From assembly GCA_029243485.1 (NCBI GenBank), contig JAQWRY010000021.1, forward strand, positions 1 to 64,000: 64,000 bases of DNA, written 5' to 3'. The notes under the pieces are model-generated. The model was not told the origin of the DNA. It ran no database searches and saw only the letters and a list, made by a program, of their open reading frames with translations. Position 1 is the first letter of the stretch, and every line of letters begins with the position of its first letter. The position numbers and the translations under genes were made by a program. The stretch comes from Candidatus Binatia bacterium (GTDB lineage: Bacteria > Desulfobacterota > Binatia > UBA12015). Shown here one piece after another: positions 50,094-58,715 of this stretch.

Positions 50094-50951
50094 ATGGCAG
50101 ATATTGCATTCGTAACCGGGGCGAGCCGAGGAATCGGGCGGGCGGCCAGTATCGCGCTCGCGGAAAAGGGATTCGACGTGGTTCTCGCGGCCCGCACGAT
50201 GCGCGAAGGCGATGGTCGCGCTCGCGGCTCGAGCGTGAATGACGAACGCGAGGTGCCCGTGGAGGGCAGCCTCGAAGAGACCGCCGATCGCGTTCGCGCC
50301 CTCGGAAGCCGGGCGCTTCCCCTGCGGCTCGATCTTCTCGACGCCGAATCGATAGACGCGGCCGCCGACGCCGCGATCGCCGAGTGGGGCCGCGTCGATC
50401 TGCTGCTCAACAACGCGATCTACCAGGGTCCCGGGCGCATGGACCGCCTCCTCGACCTGCCTTTGGAAACCGTGAAGACCATTTTCCACGCAAACGTGGT
50501 CAGTCAGATCCAGCTGACCACGCGGCTTCTGCCCGGGATGATCGAGCACGGCGGCGGAACGATCATCAACATGACGTCGGGCTCGGGACAGATGGATCCC
50601 CCAGGCCCCGTTGGACAGGGCGGTTGGGGATTCGCGTACGCCGCATCGAAAGCCGCGTTCCACAGGATGGCTGGTATCCTACACGTGGAGCACCGCGACG
50701 ACGGCATTCGCGCCTTCAACGTCGACCCCGGCTATACGCCGACGGCGGCGATGCGCGCACTGCGTGGCGCGTCGAATGATTTAGACGACCACTTCCGTGG
50801 GGCACCACCCGACGTCGCGGGCCGCGTCATCGGATGGCTCGCGACGGACGCGGGCGCGGCCGAATGGGAAGGCAAGGCCGTGAACGCGCAGAGGCTGTGC
50901 CGCAAGCTGAAACTGCTCCCGGGGTGGCCCGCAGAACGGCCCGACTCGTAA
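50094..50951 (+). CDS. Short-chain dehydrogenase/reductase (SDR), extended variant
   Basis: This is a 285-aa SDR. TGASRGIG begins at residue 8, VVLAARTMREGDG follows strand 2 (Arg suggesting NADP), and an insertion of about 30 residues (RARGSSVNDEREVPVEGSLE) precedes the helix. LLLNNAIYQGPG, catalytic Ser in NMTSGSG and YAASKAAFH follow, then a lengthened C-terminus (GASNDLDDHFRGAPPDVAGR). ATG 50094 has GGGAGC twelve bases upstream. It is in the same direction as the other catabolic-looking genes and just upstream of the double-barrel protein. Confidence 0.9.
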   Translation: MADIAFVTGASRGIGRAASIALAEKGFDVVLAARTMREGDGRARGSSVNDEREVPVEGSLEETADRVRALGSRALPLRLDLLDAESIDAAADAAIAEWGRVDLLLNNAIYQGPGRMDRLLDLPLETVKTIFHANVVSQIQLTTRLLPGMIEHGGGTIINMTSGSGQMDPPGPVGQGGWGFAYAASKAAFHRMAGILHVEHRDDGIRAFNVDPGYTPTAAMRALRGASNDLDDHFRGAPPDVAGRVIGWLATDAGAAEWEGKAVNAQRLCRKLKLLPGWPAERPDS

Positions 50952-51001
50952 ATGATGCTTCCGGACGACAGACGGGCGCACGCAAACGGAAGCGATCAAC
51001 C

Positions 51002-51700
51002 GTGACGGGCGACGGCTACCTCCTCCTCGCTTACACGCGCTGCAACGCTGCGAAGCGCCTGACGGAGTGGGCGGAGTGGTACGACCGGACCCACCTACCC
51101 GCGATGCTCGGGGCCGGGGCCGACGCGATCACGCGATTCGAGCTCACACAGCAGCCGGTTCCAGGCATGCCTTCGATCGGCTTCTCTCATATCGCCGTCT
51201 ACGAGTTCCGAGGCGCCGGGGCGGAAGATCGCCTCGAAGAGATGCGGGCGCGGGGGCGCCGCCTTCGTGATCAGCGCCAGGTGCATCCCAATCACTGCCT
51301 GATCAACGTGGACATCCTGAAGGCGCACGGCGCGCTCGGAACGAAATCACTTCCGTCGGCAGATCTCGAAGGACACATCTTCGCGTACGTGATGCCGAAC
51401 CAGTCTCATCGCGAAGACGAGTGGGACTCCTGGTACGACTCCGTCCATCTGCCGGACATGATGCAGTCTCAGGCGTTTCGCGCCGGCAGCCGTTGGCGTC
51501 GAAGCGTTCCTGCACCCTACGGCGCCAACGACCTCACGCTTTACGACGTTGCGGGGATGTCGATCGAAGCGGCGGTCGAACGTTCAGCCGGCATCATGCC
51601 GTCCCTCACGGAACGAGGGCGGAAGCTCGACTGCCACGTCGGTGCGATGACGTTCACCGTCCGCTCGAGCGGGCAGTACGGCGGGGCCGGACTGAAGTAA
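51002..51700 (+). CDS. Duplicated dimeric alpha/beta-barrel protein (EthD/DUF4286-like)
   Basis: This is a 232-aa protein with two homologous ferredoxin-like halves: WAEWYDRTHLPAMLGAGADA in the first and WDSWYDSVHLPDMMQSQAFR in the second. Both follow the 'W-x-x-W-Y-D-x-x-H-L-P-x-M' pattern of EthD/DUF4286-type proteins that act on, or bind, hydrophobic ring compounds. The conserved His in each half may be functional. The start is GTG 51002, since the preceding frame overlaps the SDR gene; GGAAG is about nine bases upstream. A strong terminator follows four bases after the stop, closing this plus-strand cluster. Confidence 0.7.
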   Translation: MTGDGYLLLAYTRCNAAKRLTEWAEWYDRTHLPAMLGAGADAITRFELTQQPVPGMPSIGFSHIAVYEFRGAGAEDRLEEMRARGRRLRDQRQVHPNHCLINVDILKAHGALGTKSLPSADLEGHIFAYVMPNQSHREDEWDSWYDSVHLPDMMQSQAFRAGSRWRRSVPAPYGANDLTLYDVAGMSIEAAVERSAGIMPSLTERGRKLDCHVGAMTFTVRSSGQYGGAGLK

Positions 51701-51703
51701 GAC

Positions 51704-51730
51704 GCCGGGGGCCCCGAGAGGCCCCCCGGC
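51704..51730. terminator. Bidirectional transcription terminator
   Basis: GCCGGGGGCC and GGCCCCCCGGC form a near-perfect GC hairpin of about 10 bp with a short loop, between the convergent ends of the double-barrel protein gene and the amidohydrolase gene. It lacks a long T-run on either side but is well placed to stop both. Confidence 0.65.
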
Positions 51731-51734
51731 TTCG

Positions 51735-52958
51735 TTACTCCGTGATGCCGAAGCGCTCGAGCCCGTAACAGGTAATCGCGTTCGTGCGCAGAACCTTCCG
51801 GCACTCCTCGGCATCCATCCCTGCCTTGGAAAAGAGATCCTGAGCGACGTTCCTCGACTCGGGGAACGTCCCGTCCGAGTGCGGATAGTCGGTCTCGAAG
51901 AGAATCGCTTCGATGCCAATCTCGTCCCGGTTTTTGAGACCCGTCAGGTCGTCGAAGATGCACGACCACACCCGCCCCTTTGCCTGCTCGCTCGGTGCGA
52001 CCGGGAAGTCGACGCCGCCGACGCCGTCGCGCCAGACGCTGTCCATCCGCTCGAGTTGGAACGGAACCCAGCCGGCCTGACTTTCCGCGTACGAGATCTT
52101 CAGCTTCGGGAAACGCGTCAGAGTGCAGGAGAAGATCCAGTCGGCGAGCGAGGCCTGGGCGTTCTGCGCGTAGAGACACATGCTGGTCGCAAGCGGTGCG
52201 TCCGGCGAAGTCGTCGGCATCGAAGACGACGAACCGATGTGCATCGACACGGTGGTCTCCGTCTCCTGGCAGGCCTCCCAGAGCACGTCCCACTGTCCGG
52301 TGTAGAGACTCGGGAAGCCGAGCTTCGACGGGTTCTCGCTAAAGGCGATCGCGTGGCTCCCCTTCGCCGCGCAGCGGCGCACTTCATCGGCTGCGAGCTG
52401 CGTATCCCAGAGCGGAACCAGCGTCAGCGGGATGAGCCGCCCCTTCGCCGGGCCGCCACACCAATCGTCGATCATCCAATCGTTGTAGATCTGAAGGCAT
52501 CGCAGACCGAGCTCTTTGTCGTCGCGCTCGGCGAAGCCCTGGCCAGCAAACCGGGGGAAGATGTTCGGGAAGCAGATCGCCGCTTCGACGTGATTGAGCG
52601 TCATGTCCTCGAGCCGCGCGTCGCGGTCGTAGGTTCCACGGCGCAGATCCTCGTAGACGGCGGGAACGTTGCGCTGCTCTTTGCGGGGGATACCGGCGGG
52701 AGCGTGAAGAAGACCCGTGGGCGTCGCCAGATCCTCAAAGAGCCATACGTCGCACCAGTCGCCATCCTCAGCGTTGCGATGAACCCCGTAGTGGCCACCG
52801 ACGAACTCGAGCTTGACCTTCTCGCGGACAACTCGCGGCCCGCGTTCCCGCATGCTCGGCGGCAGCTGTTCTTGCCACAGCGTCTTCGGCTCCATCACGT
52901 GGTCGTCGACCGAGATGATGGCCGGGAGGTCCTTCGCTTCGGGTGTCACAGTGCTCAT
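51735..52958 (-). CDS. Metal-dependent amidohydrolase (amidohydrolase 2 family)
   Basis: This is a 407-aa TIM-barrel hydrolase or decarboxylase of the ACMS-decarboxylase/amidohydrolase-2 type. The N-terminal metal motif appears as SVDDHVMEP (D-x-H). TVSMHIGSSSSM holds the barrel His, and FETDYPHSDGTFP the final Asp with the T-D-Y-P-H-S-D signature common in this group. FSENPSKLGFPSLYTGQWDV and LADWIFSCTLTRFPKLKISY are also typical. ATG 52958 has GAGGAG nine bases upstream. It is the second gene of the MarR-amidohydrolase series on this strand (27 bp after the preceding gene). Members act on aromatic or heterocyclic acids; the substrate here is unknown. Confidence 0.9.
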   Translation of the reverse strand: MSTVTPEAKDLPAIISVDDHVMEPKTLWQEQLPPSMRERGPRVVREKVKLEFVGGHYGVHRNAEDGDWCDVWLFEDLATPTGLLHAPAGIPRKEQRNVPAVYEDLRRGTYDRDARLEDMTLNHVEAAICFPNIFPRFAGQGFAERDDKELGLRCLQIYNDWMIDDWCGGPAKGRLIPLTLVPLWDTQLAADEVRRCAAKGSHAIAFSENPSKLGFPSLYTGQWDVLWEACQETETTVSMHIGSSSSMPTTSPDAPLATSMCLYAQNAQASLADWIFSCTLTRFPKLKISYAESQAGWVPFQLERMDSVWRDGVGGVDFPVAPSEQAKGRVWSCIFDDLTGLKNRDEIGIEAILFETDYPHSDGTFPESRNVAQDLFSKAGMDAEECRKVLRTNAITCYGLERFGITE

Positions 52959-52984
52959 GTCTTTAACTCCTCAAATCTTGTGAA

Positions 52985-54718
52985 TCAGTCGGAACCGGGA
53001 CTCACGACATTGCCCGGATAGCCACAGCCTTCGACGAGCGCTCCATCGATGACGATCGGAACCCCGTTCACGATGGTGGCGTAGACGCCTTCCGGTCGGC
53101 TCGACCAACGTCCCACTCCGTTGGGAAAATCGTGTACGAACTCTTTCTTCCCGGGACCGATCGTGTCCGGGTCGAAGATCATGATGTCGGCCGCGTAGCC
53201 CGGCAGCAGCATCCCGCGCCCCTGGAGGCCGAGCAGCGCCGCAGGCTGTTGCGTGAGCTGGCGTATCGCCTCTTCAAGCTCCCACTTGCCCCACTCCCGC
53301 ACCCAGTATCGCAGGAAGTACGAGCTAAACTCCGCTCCGTCGTCACGACCGAGATGCGCGCCACCATCCGACGTGCCGATGACCATGTTCGGGTGTTGGG
53401 AGGCGACGAGAGTCCCGTCTTTCCACTCCTCGGTCTCGGTGCGCCAGATGAACTCGACGGCGAGGTCTTCGGAGAGCGCGATATCGACCATCAGATCCAT
53501 CGGGGCGACGCCTCGCTCGCTTGCGATCACGCGGAGCGGCCGGCCGATCAGTTCCTGGTTCTCCGGCTTCGTCGCGGCATACACCTCGAGCGCGTCGAAG
53601 TGCGGCGGCGGAAGCGTCGAGCCCTTCGCCGGGTCCGTGTTCGGGCTCTCCACCGAGTCTCGGATCTCGTCGCGATAGCTCTCATCGCGAAGCAGGGTGG
53701 CGCGTGCCTCGACGGTCGCTGCTTCGACGAAGAGTCGCGCGAACGCGGGGCAGCCATCGTAGAGGCCCGTGCCTTCGGCGATCGTGAAACGCCGATTGAA
53801 GGGGCGCGCCATCAGCATCGAGTAGACACCCGCACCCTGACCTCGAGCGCGCTCGAGGTACGCACGTGAATGCTCCCAGGTCGCGGTGGGCGCATCGACC
53901 TTGTTCCGGGCGCCGAGCCCCTGAATGATGATCGGCAGGCGACTGCCGAGCGCGAGGTCGATCAGGTAGTCGCCGTCCGCCTCGTCGAGACCGCCGATCG
54001 AGCTGTACGGGAGATACGAGATGGAGCCGCGGTTGCTGAGGCCGACCTCTTTCACGAGCGCCTCGAGCTCCTCCTTCGAGGCGAGCCGACTCGGCACGGG
54101 GCGATCTGCAGCATCGAGATGCGTCGGTGCATGGGTCGAGGAAAGTCCGGCCGCGCCGGCCTCCATCGCCTCACCCACGATCACGCGCATGGACTCGATC
54201 TCTTCCGGCGTCGCTTCGCGCTGATTGCTGTCCTCACCCATCACCCAGCGGCGAATGTTGCAGTGTCCTACGTAGAAGGCCGCATTGATCCCGAGCTGAC
54301 CTTCTCGACTCTTGAGGAACTCGGGAAAGCTCTCAAAGGTCCACGGAATGCCGTCGAGCGCATCCGGCGCCATGTCTTCGACGCGCGTGAAGATTTGCGC
54401 GAGAAAGGCTCGGTCCTGCTCCTTCACTGGCGCGATCGAAAACCCGCAGTTGCCCGCGAGAACTGTCGTCACACCGTGGTAGCAGGACGACGTTCCGTAG
54501 GGATCGAACGTGAGCTGCGGGTCGTAGTGCGTATGCGGGTCGATGATGCCCGGAGCGACGACGCGACCTTCGACGTCCAGCACCTTCTCGGCGAGAGACT
54601 CTTCGAAGTGTCCCACTCCGACGATCTTGCCGTCGCGAATCGCGACGTCGGCCCGCCGGCGCGGAAGCCCGGTTCCATCGACCACGAGGCCGTTTGTGAT
54701 GAGCAAATCGTATTTCAT
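52985..54718 (-). CDS. N-acyl-D-amino-acid-deacylase-like amidohydrolase
   Basis: This is a 577-aa amidohydrolase-3/D-aminoacylase-type protein. Features are DLLITNGLVVDGTGLPRRRA and VVAPGIIDPHTHYDPQLTFD (H-x-H metal pair); CYHGVTTVLAGNCGFSIAPV follows. The middle contains AGAAGLSSTHAPTHLD and the end has IGTSDGGAHLGRDDGAEFSS with the metal Asp. LQGRGMLLPGYAADIMIFDP closes the beta-sandwich. The start ATG overlaps the TGA of the MarR gene (ATGA), so the pair is translationally coupled and the regulator presumably controls the enzyme. In this family similar proteins hydrolyse N-acyl amides, hydantoin-like rings or lactams; the substrate is not defined. Confidence 0.92.
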   Translation of the reverse strand: MKYDLLITNGLVVDGTGLPRRRADVAIRDGKIVGVGHFEESLAEKVLDVEGRVVAPGIIDPHTHYDPQLTFDPYGTSSCYHGVTTVLAGNCGFSIAPVKEQDRAFLAQIFTRVEDMAPDALDGIPWTFESFPEFLKSREGQLGINAAFYVGHCNIRRWVMGEDSNQREATPEEIESMRVIVGEAMEAGAAGLSSTHAPTHLDAADRPVPSRLASKEELEALVKEVGLSNRGSISYLPYSSIGGLDEADGDYLIDLALGSRLPIIIQGLGARNKVDAPTATWEHSRAYLERARGQGAGVYSMLMARPFNRRFTIAEGTGLYDGCPAFARLFVEAATVEARATLLRDESYRDEIRDSVESPNTDPAKGSTLPPPHFDALEVYAATKPENQELIGRPLRVIASERGVAPMDLMVDIALSEDLAVEFIWRTETEEWKDGTLVASQHPNMVIGTSDGGAHLGRDDGAEFSSYFLRYWVREWGKWELEEAIRQLTQQPAALLGLQGRGMLLPGYAADIMIFDPDTIGPGKKEFVHDFPNGVGRWSSRPEGVYATIVNGVPIVIDGALVEGCGYPGNVVSPGSD

Positions 54719-55314
54719 TCGGCTTCCATTCTGTCAGCACTCTCCCGATCGGGTCGCGCCGCACGTAAGGCGGCGCGCACCTCAGCCAAACTCGTCTCGG
54801 CGGGCGAAGGAACCGGCGCTCCGGCATCCGGCGCCTCGAAGATCGCGGAGAGCAGTTCCAGCGCGAAGTCGATCTGTTGGATCTCGTCGTCTGAGAGCGG
54901 CGACAGCACCCGCTCCGCGCTGTCGCTGTAGTCGGCGAACGCTTTGCGCTCCGTCGCGGCGCCCTTCGGCGTGAGCCGGATGCGTGCGCGACGACCATCT
55001 TCGAGATCGTTCGTGCGCTGCACGAGCCCGCGCCGTTCCAAGCGATCGATCATCTTCGTGAGGCCGCCCGGCGTGCAGCCCAGTGCGTTGTAGAGGTCTT
55101 CGGGTTGGAGCTGACGCGGACGTCCGGCGCGTCGTAGAGCTCCGAGGATGCTGTAGTCACTCGGCGAAAGGCCGTGCGGTGCGAGCACGTTCTTCTGAAA
55201 CACGGGCACCAGATGCGACAGCCGCGAGAGGCGCAGCAACGGCTGCACCCGTTCGAAGTTCCGATCCGGGTGCTCCGCCTTCCAGTATTCTCCGATTTCG
55301 CGAAGGGACTTCAT
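54715..55314 (-). CDS. MarR-family transcriptional regulator
   Basis: This is a 199-aa winged-helix regulator: an N-terminal dimerisation helix (RVQPLLRLSRLSHLVPVFQK), HTH (PSDYSILGALRRAGRPRQLQ and CTPGGLTKMIDRLERRGLVQ) and wing (TNDLEDGRRARIRLTPKGAA). The D-x-R-x-x-x-x-x-L-T-x-x-G wing motif is diagnostic. ATG 55314 is chosen because the MarR fold starts there; an upstream extension to 55497 is AT-rich DNA carrying operator-like palindromes. The gene overlaps the amidohydrolase start (ATGA). Its own upstream palindromes imply autoregulation and control by a small aromatic or lipid effector. Confidence 0.93.
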   Translation of the reverse strand: MKSLREIGEYWKAEHPDRNFERVQPLLRLSRLSHLVPVFQKNVLAPHGLSPSDYSILGALRRAGRPRQLQPEDLYNALGCTPGGLTKMIDRLERRGLVQRTNDLEDGRRARIRLTPKGAATERKAFADYSDSAERVLSPLSDDEIQQIDFALELLSAIFEAPDAGAPVPSPAETSLAEVRAALRAARPDRESADRMEAE

Positions 55315-55336
55315 TGCTCGAAAGGGAGTATGGTAT

Positions 55337-55370
55337 TTTCCATGGAAATTATCAAGGAAAATATTTTTCC
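55337..55370. promoter_or_regulatory. Two palindromic operator-like sites upstream of the MarR gene
   Basis: TTTCCATGGAAA (55337-55348) is a perfect 12-bp palindrome. GGAAAA-TAT-TTTTCC (55356-55370) is a perfect inverted repeat with a 3-base centre. Their centres are about 20 bp apart, two helical turns, in a strikingly AT-rich segment within GC-rich DNA. Both contain the half-site GGAAA/TTTCC. They lie 23-56 bp upstream of the MarR start, as expected for MarR operators, and may also control the divergent small gene at 55459. Confidence 0.7.
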
Positions 55371-55458
55371 CCAATGTATTCAATAGGTTATTTAGATACA
55401 TGGCCTGAGCGGCGCGAAGTAGATCCCGGCGTCGTTTGAGCCGGGGGAAGAGGTGCCG

Positions 55459-55851
55459 ATGGCCAAAGGGCATGAGGGGGAGACGACGAATGGACACGAA
55501 TCACTCTTGGGCGCCGTCCAACTGACAGAAGCCATCGCACGAGCGCCGATGCGCGCGCTGGCCTACTCCGAACCAGACGGACAAACCCAGGTCGCGTACA
55601 ACGCCTTCGACGTCGTCCTCGGTAGACGTAGGCTCGCAGAGAGCCAGGCCGGCGAGAAGTACGACGCGATTCTTCGCGAGGTCACAAAAGCGGTCGGCGT
55701 TCCCGTGCGCGCCACGGCGCTTCCCGTGCGAGACGACGACGACTTGATCGTCAACGATGCCGTGGGGAGCGTCCCCGAGTTGGGGCTGGACCAGTTCTGC
55801 CAGAAGGTCGTGGCGGGAGTGCACACGGCGCACAACGACATCGAGTGGTAA
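55459..55851 (+). CDS. Small DUF302-like protein
   Basis: This is a protein of about 130 aa. The segment APMRALAYSEPDGQTQVAYN followed by AFDVVLGRRRLAESQAGEKY resembles the strand-turn-strand of DUF302 proteins ('P-L-x-x-L-x-x-x-x-D-G-x-x-x-x-x-Y-x-x-P'). The C-terminal half (VPVRATALPVRDDDDLIVND) is not typical. Function is unknown. ATG 55459 has the long purine run GGGGGAAGAGG just upstream; GTG 55453 is an alternative. It is divergent from the MarR gene with the operator-like palindromes between them, so it may be controlled by MarR. A good hairpin follows about 30 bases after the stop. Confidence 0.55.
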   Translation: MAKGHEGETTNGHESLLGAVQLTEAIARAPMRALAYSEPDGQTQVAYNAFDVVLGRRRLAESQAGEKYDAILREVTKAVGVPVRATALPVRDDDDLIVNDAVGSVPELGLDQFCQKVVAGVHTAHNDIEW

Positions 55852-55881
55852 AGCGAGCGCCGAGGAAGCTCTCTATCCATC

Positions 55882-55904
55882 CCGAGACGGAAGGTCCGTC
55901 TCGG
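55882..55904. terminator. Bidirectional terminator-like hairpin
   Basis: CCGAGACGGA and TCCGTCTCGG form a perfect 10-bp stem with a 3-base loop, between the convergent ends of the small DUF302-like gene and the glycosyltransferase gene. The T-run is absent, so termination efficiency is uncertain. Confidence 0.6.
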
Positions 55905-56051
55905 TCTCGGCCGAACCATCCGAGGCGCCGCGCAGCCGTAGCTGGCTGTTCAAACATCGGGTCGAAGGGGCACGCCTGGCGACGGGAGGAGCCCTTCAGC
56001 AGCCTGCGGGACCGGATCGGACACGTCGAACCAAAGGGCGAACGGTACGAG

Positions 56052-57260
56052 CTAGGCGATCTGCCGAGCCGCTTCCCGCAACCGACTCGGCAGATCGGGG
56101 AACGCCGTGAGCACGCGGGTCCAGTTCGGGATCGCCGCCCCCCCCGAAGGATCCTCCTGGAAAGCATCGCCAGCCGTCTGAATCTGCCGGGCGAAGCCTT
56201 CGACCGCTCGCTCTTCGTACTGACGGTCGTAGGCCAATCCGTTGACCAGGGCATCGGCGTGATATTGTCGAACGATGTCCTGGGCGACGCGGAGGTAGGC
56301 CGCACGTAGCGTCGAAACGTGTCCGGCGTCGATCACCGTTCCCCGGGTCGCAAGCGTGCGGAAGAGCGTACTCAGGATCTCGGTGGCCATCTTCATCAGG
56401 CCCCGATCCGGGTCATCCAGAGAGAGGTCCTGGTGCTTGTGCTCGTATCGAACACACAGATCGACCTGGCACACCCGCTTGGCCGAAGTGTTTCGATACA
56501 CCTCGGCCAGTGCCCCGATCTCCAACCCCCAATCACTCGGAACCCGGTTGGACCGCGCAAGCGCCGACGTGATCGCGAACTCGCCCGACAGCGGATACCG
56601 GAAGCTGCTGAGGAAGAGCAGGAACGGGTCACGCCCCAAGAGCGCGATCAAGCTCTGCAGAAGGGGCGACACGAGGAGGCGCGTGACACGGCCATGCATT
56701 CGATCCGTCGAGCGATGGTAGAAAGCCTTCGCGAACTCGAAATCGAGGCTTGGATGCGCCATCGGCAGACAAAGCCGCGCGAGCAAAATGCGGTCGTAGT
56801 CGACGATATCGCAATCGTGGAGCGCAAAGGCCTTGAGGCGCGGATCCGCGAGCAGGTATCCGAACGCGGTCCAAACGGAGCGGCCCTTGCCGGGCACGCC
56901 GAGCGGAAAACCGGACTCCGTTAGTTCCCTATACAGGAGCTGCATCGCAGGGCCGTCCGTCCACAGAACTTCCGCCTTGGCCCCGAGGGGCCCGACGAGT
57001 TCTCGAGCGTCGCGGGCGTCCTGCGTCGCCGGTGCGTCGCCGAGGACCACGCAGATCTGATCGATGTAGTCGATGGCCCGTAGTTCCTCGACGATCCGAG
57101 CGAACGGGGCCGCCCTCAGGTCTGCCGCAGTGACGGGCAGGACCAAGCCGATCGGGTACTCCGGCGTTACTCGCGAAAGCAGATCCTCCAGGCGATCACG
57201 ATCCGCATCGCCCAGGTCGTGCAGGGTCGTGACGGGACCGTCCTGGTGGAAATCCGACAT
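56052..57260 (-). CDS. gpgS: Glucosyl-3-phosphoglycerate-synthase-like glycosyltransferase (GT81)
   Basis: This is a 402-aa GT-A glycosyltransferase. IGLVLPVTAADLRAAPFARI begins the fold; PGKGRSVWTAFGYLLADPRL and LKAFALHDCDIVDYDRILLA carry the nucleotide-sugar and metal (D-x-D as D-C-D) motifs. RYPLSGEFAITSALARSNRV, then PSDWGLEIGALAEVYRNTSA (acid pair near the end of the catalytic domain) and CVRYEHKHQDL complete the family pattern of GpgS/MpgS enzymes that make glucosylglycerate or mannosylglycerate, compatible solutes or precursors of polymethylated polysaccharides. The expected phosphatase (GpgP) is not adjacent. It is divergent from the pterin operon with 134 bp between starts. Confidence 0.85.
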   Translation of the reverse strand: MSDFHQDGPVTTLHDLGDADRDRLEDLLSRVTPEYPIGLVLPVTAADLRAAPFARIVEELRAIDYIDQICVVLGDAPATQDARDARELVGPLGAKAEVLWTDGPAMQLLYRELTESGFPLGVPGKGRSVWTAFGYLLADPRLKAFALHDCDIVDYDRILLARLCLPMAHPSLDFEFAKAFYHRSTDRMHGRVTRLLVSPLLQSLIALLGRDPFLLFLSSFRYPLSGEFAITSALARSNRVPSDWGLEIGALAEVYRNTSAKRVCQVDLCVRYEHKHQDLSLDDPDRGLMKMATEILSTLFRTLATRGTVIDAGHVSTLRAAYLRVAQDIVRQYHADALVNGLAYDRQYEERAVEGFARQIQTAGDAFQEDPSGGAAIPNWTRVLTAFPDLPSRLREAARQIA

Positions 57261-57394
57261 CTGGGTCAGACCATACTCGAAGGGATCCCGCCGTGCTGGT
57301 GGTCCTGGTTCCCCATCCCTAGTATTCTTTGGTCACTGAGAACCTGTAAAGTCGCTACGCAGTGGCGCACGCGGGTTCGGAACCTCGGAGCAAG

Positions 57395-57898
57395 ATGAAC
57401 AGCTGGGCAATCAAGTTGAACAAGGAGTACTTCAAGTTCTCCTGCGCGCACTTCCTGATCTTCCCCGATGGTTCGAAGGAGCGGCTGCACGGCCACAACT
57501 ACCAGGTCACCGTGGAGATCGAGGGAGATCTCACCGAGCAAGGTCTGGTGATCGACTTCCTCGACGCCAAGCCCGTCGTGCGGGACCTGTGTGATTCGCT
57601 CGACGAGCACTGGCTCGTCCCATCCCAACATCCCGAGCTCACGGTCGAGGAACTCGACGACGGCCACAGTCGCATCGTGTACCGCGACTGCCGCTACGTC
57701 GTTCCGACCGCAGAGGTTCTCCTCCTGCCGATCAACAACACGTCCGTCGAGAACCTCGCTACGTGGTTCGGCGAGACTCTCCACGCCCGCCTGGTCGACG
57801 ACTTCGGCGTGACTCAGGTGCGACGCCTGACCGTAGCCATATCGGAGACGAGCGGACAGAGCGGCATTCATGAGTACCGAGACGATGACCGCCGCTGA
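57395..57898 (+). CDS. 6-pyruvoyl-tetrahydropterin-synthase-like protein
   Basis: This is a 167-aa protein of the PTPS/QueD family. The zinc histidines are present: His19 in FSCAHFLIF and His32/His34 in LHGHNYQV. VEIEGDLTEQGLVIDFLDAK and NLATWFGETL complete the T-fold. In QueD/PTPS a catalytic Cys stands four residues before the HGH histidine; here that position is Lys28 (SKERLHGH), and the only nearby Cys is Cys17. It is thus a variant class that may catalyse a related side-chain reaction on dihydroneopterin triphosphate. ATG 57395 has GGAG six bases upstream. It overlaps the next gene by 29 bp, so the operon is tightly coupled. Confidence 0.85.
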   Translation: MNSWAIKLNKEYFKFSCAHFLIFPDGSKERLHGHNYQVTVEIEGDLTEQGLVIDFLDAKPVVRDLCDSLDEHWLVPSQHPELTVEELDDGHSRIVYRDCRYVVPTAEVLLLPINNTSVENLATWFGETLHARLVDDFGVTQVRRLTVAISETSGQSGIHEYRDDDRR

Positions 57899-58715
57899 CT
57901 CCTCCATTGACCCGCTGGCGACGCGGCCCGCGGGCCTTCGCGCACCGAAGCTGCTCGGCGTCGTCAACCTCTCGCCGGAATCGATGGTGCGGAACTCGAT
58001 CGTCCGCAATCCCGACGAGGCGCTCGAGCGCGCCCGAGACTTACAAGCCAACGGCGTCGACGTAATCGATCTCGGCGGCCGATCCATCACCCCGGACGCT
58101 CCGCAGATCGACGACGAGGAGGAGCAGCGACGACTCGCACCGACCGCCGAACGCATGCGCGACGAAGGCGTCTCGTTTTCGGTCGACACCTGGTCGGCCG
58201 CAACAGCGATCGCCGCGGTGGGCTGGGGGGCCGACGTGATCAACTTCACTGGGCGGGAAGCTTCGTCCGCAATGCTCCAGGCCGTCGCGCGCGCGCGCGC
58301 GTCACTCATTCTCACCCACATGCCGTACGAGAACGCTTACGAGATGCGCTCTCAGCCCCGGGTGCCGACACCGGCCGATCTCGTTGGCGAGATCATCGCC
58401 TCGCTGAAACCCCGCGTCGAAGAAGCCCTCGCCGCCGGCGTGCACGAAGTAATCGTGGATCCGAACCTGGGCATCATCCACCCCGACACCGACGACTTCG
58501 AGAAGATCCATCTCCAACTGGAGATCGTCTGGCAGGCAGAGCGACTCCGCTCGCTCGGTTGCCCGCTCCTGTTCTATGCGGCGCGCAAACCCGAGCGACT
58601 CGCACGCATCATGATGGCTTCGGCGGTGCTCCATGCACAGGCCGAGTACGTCCGAACGCACGAGCCCTCGATCCTCCGTGAGCTCCTGCGAGCGGCCGGA
58701 CGGAGCGCCTCATGA
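57870..58715 (+). CDS. Divergent dihydropteroate-synthase-like protein
   Basis: This is a 281-aa TIM-barrel protein of the pterin-binding family. Corresponding motifs are GVVNLSPESM (residues 30-39, for G-I-L-N-V-T-P-D-S-F), DVIDLGGRSITPDA (64-77, for D-I-G-G-E-S-T-R-P-G-A), SVDTWSAATA, ADVINFTG (for D-I-I-N-D), LILTHMPY, FYAARKPER (with the Lys of S-R-K) and VRTHEP (for R-x-H-D). All loops are altered, so it is not ordinary folP. It may join a pterin to another amine or act in a methanopterin-like pathway. The start overlaps the PTPS-like gene and its TGA overlaps the next ATG (ATGA). The three-gene order implies one pterin pathway. Confidence 0.8.
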   Translation: MSTETMTAADSSIDPLATRPAGLRAPKLLGVVNLSPESMVRNSIVRNPDEALERARDLQANGVDVIDLGGRSITPDAPQIDDEEEQRRLAPTAERMRDEGVSFSVDTWSAATAIAAVGWGADVINFTGREASSAMLQAVARARASLILTHMPYENAYEMRSQPRVPTPADLVGEIIASLKPRVEEALAAGVHEVIVDPNLGIIHPDTDDFEKIHLQLEIVWQAERLRSLGCPLLFYAARKPERLARIMMASAVLHAQAEYVRTHEPSILRELLRAAGRSAS

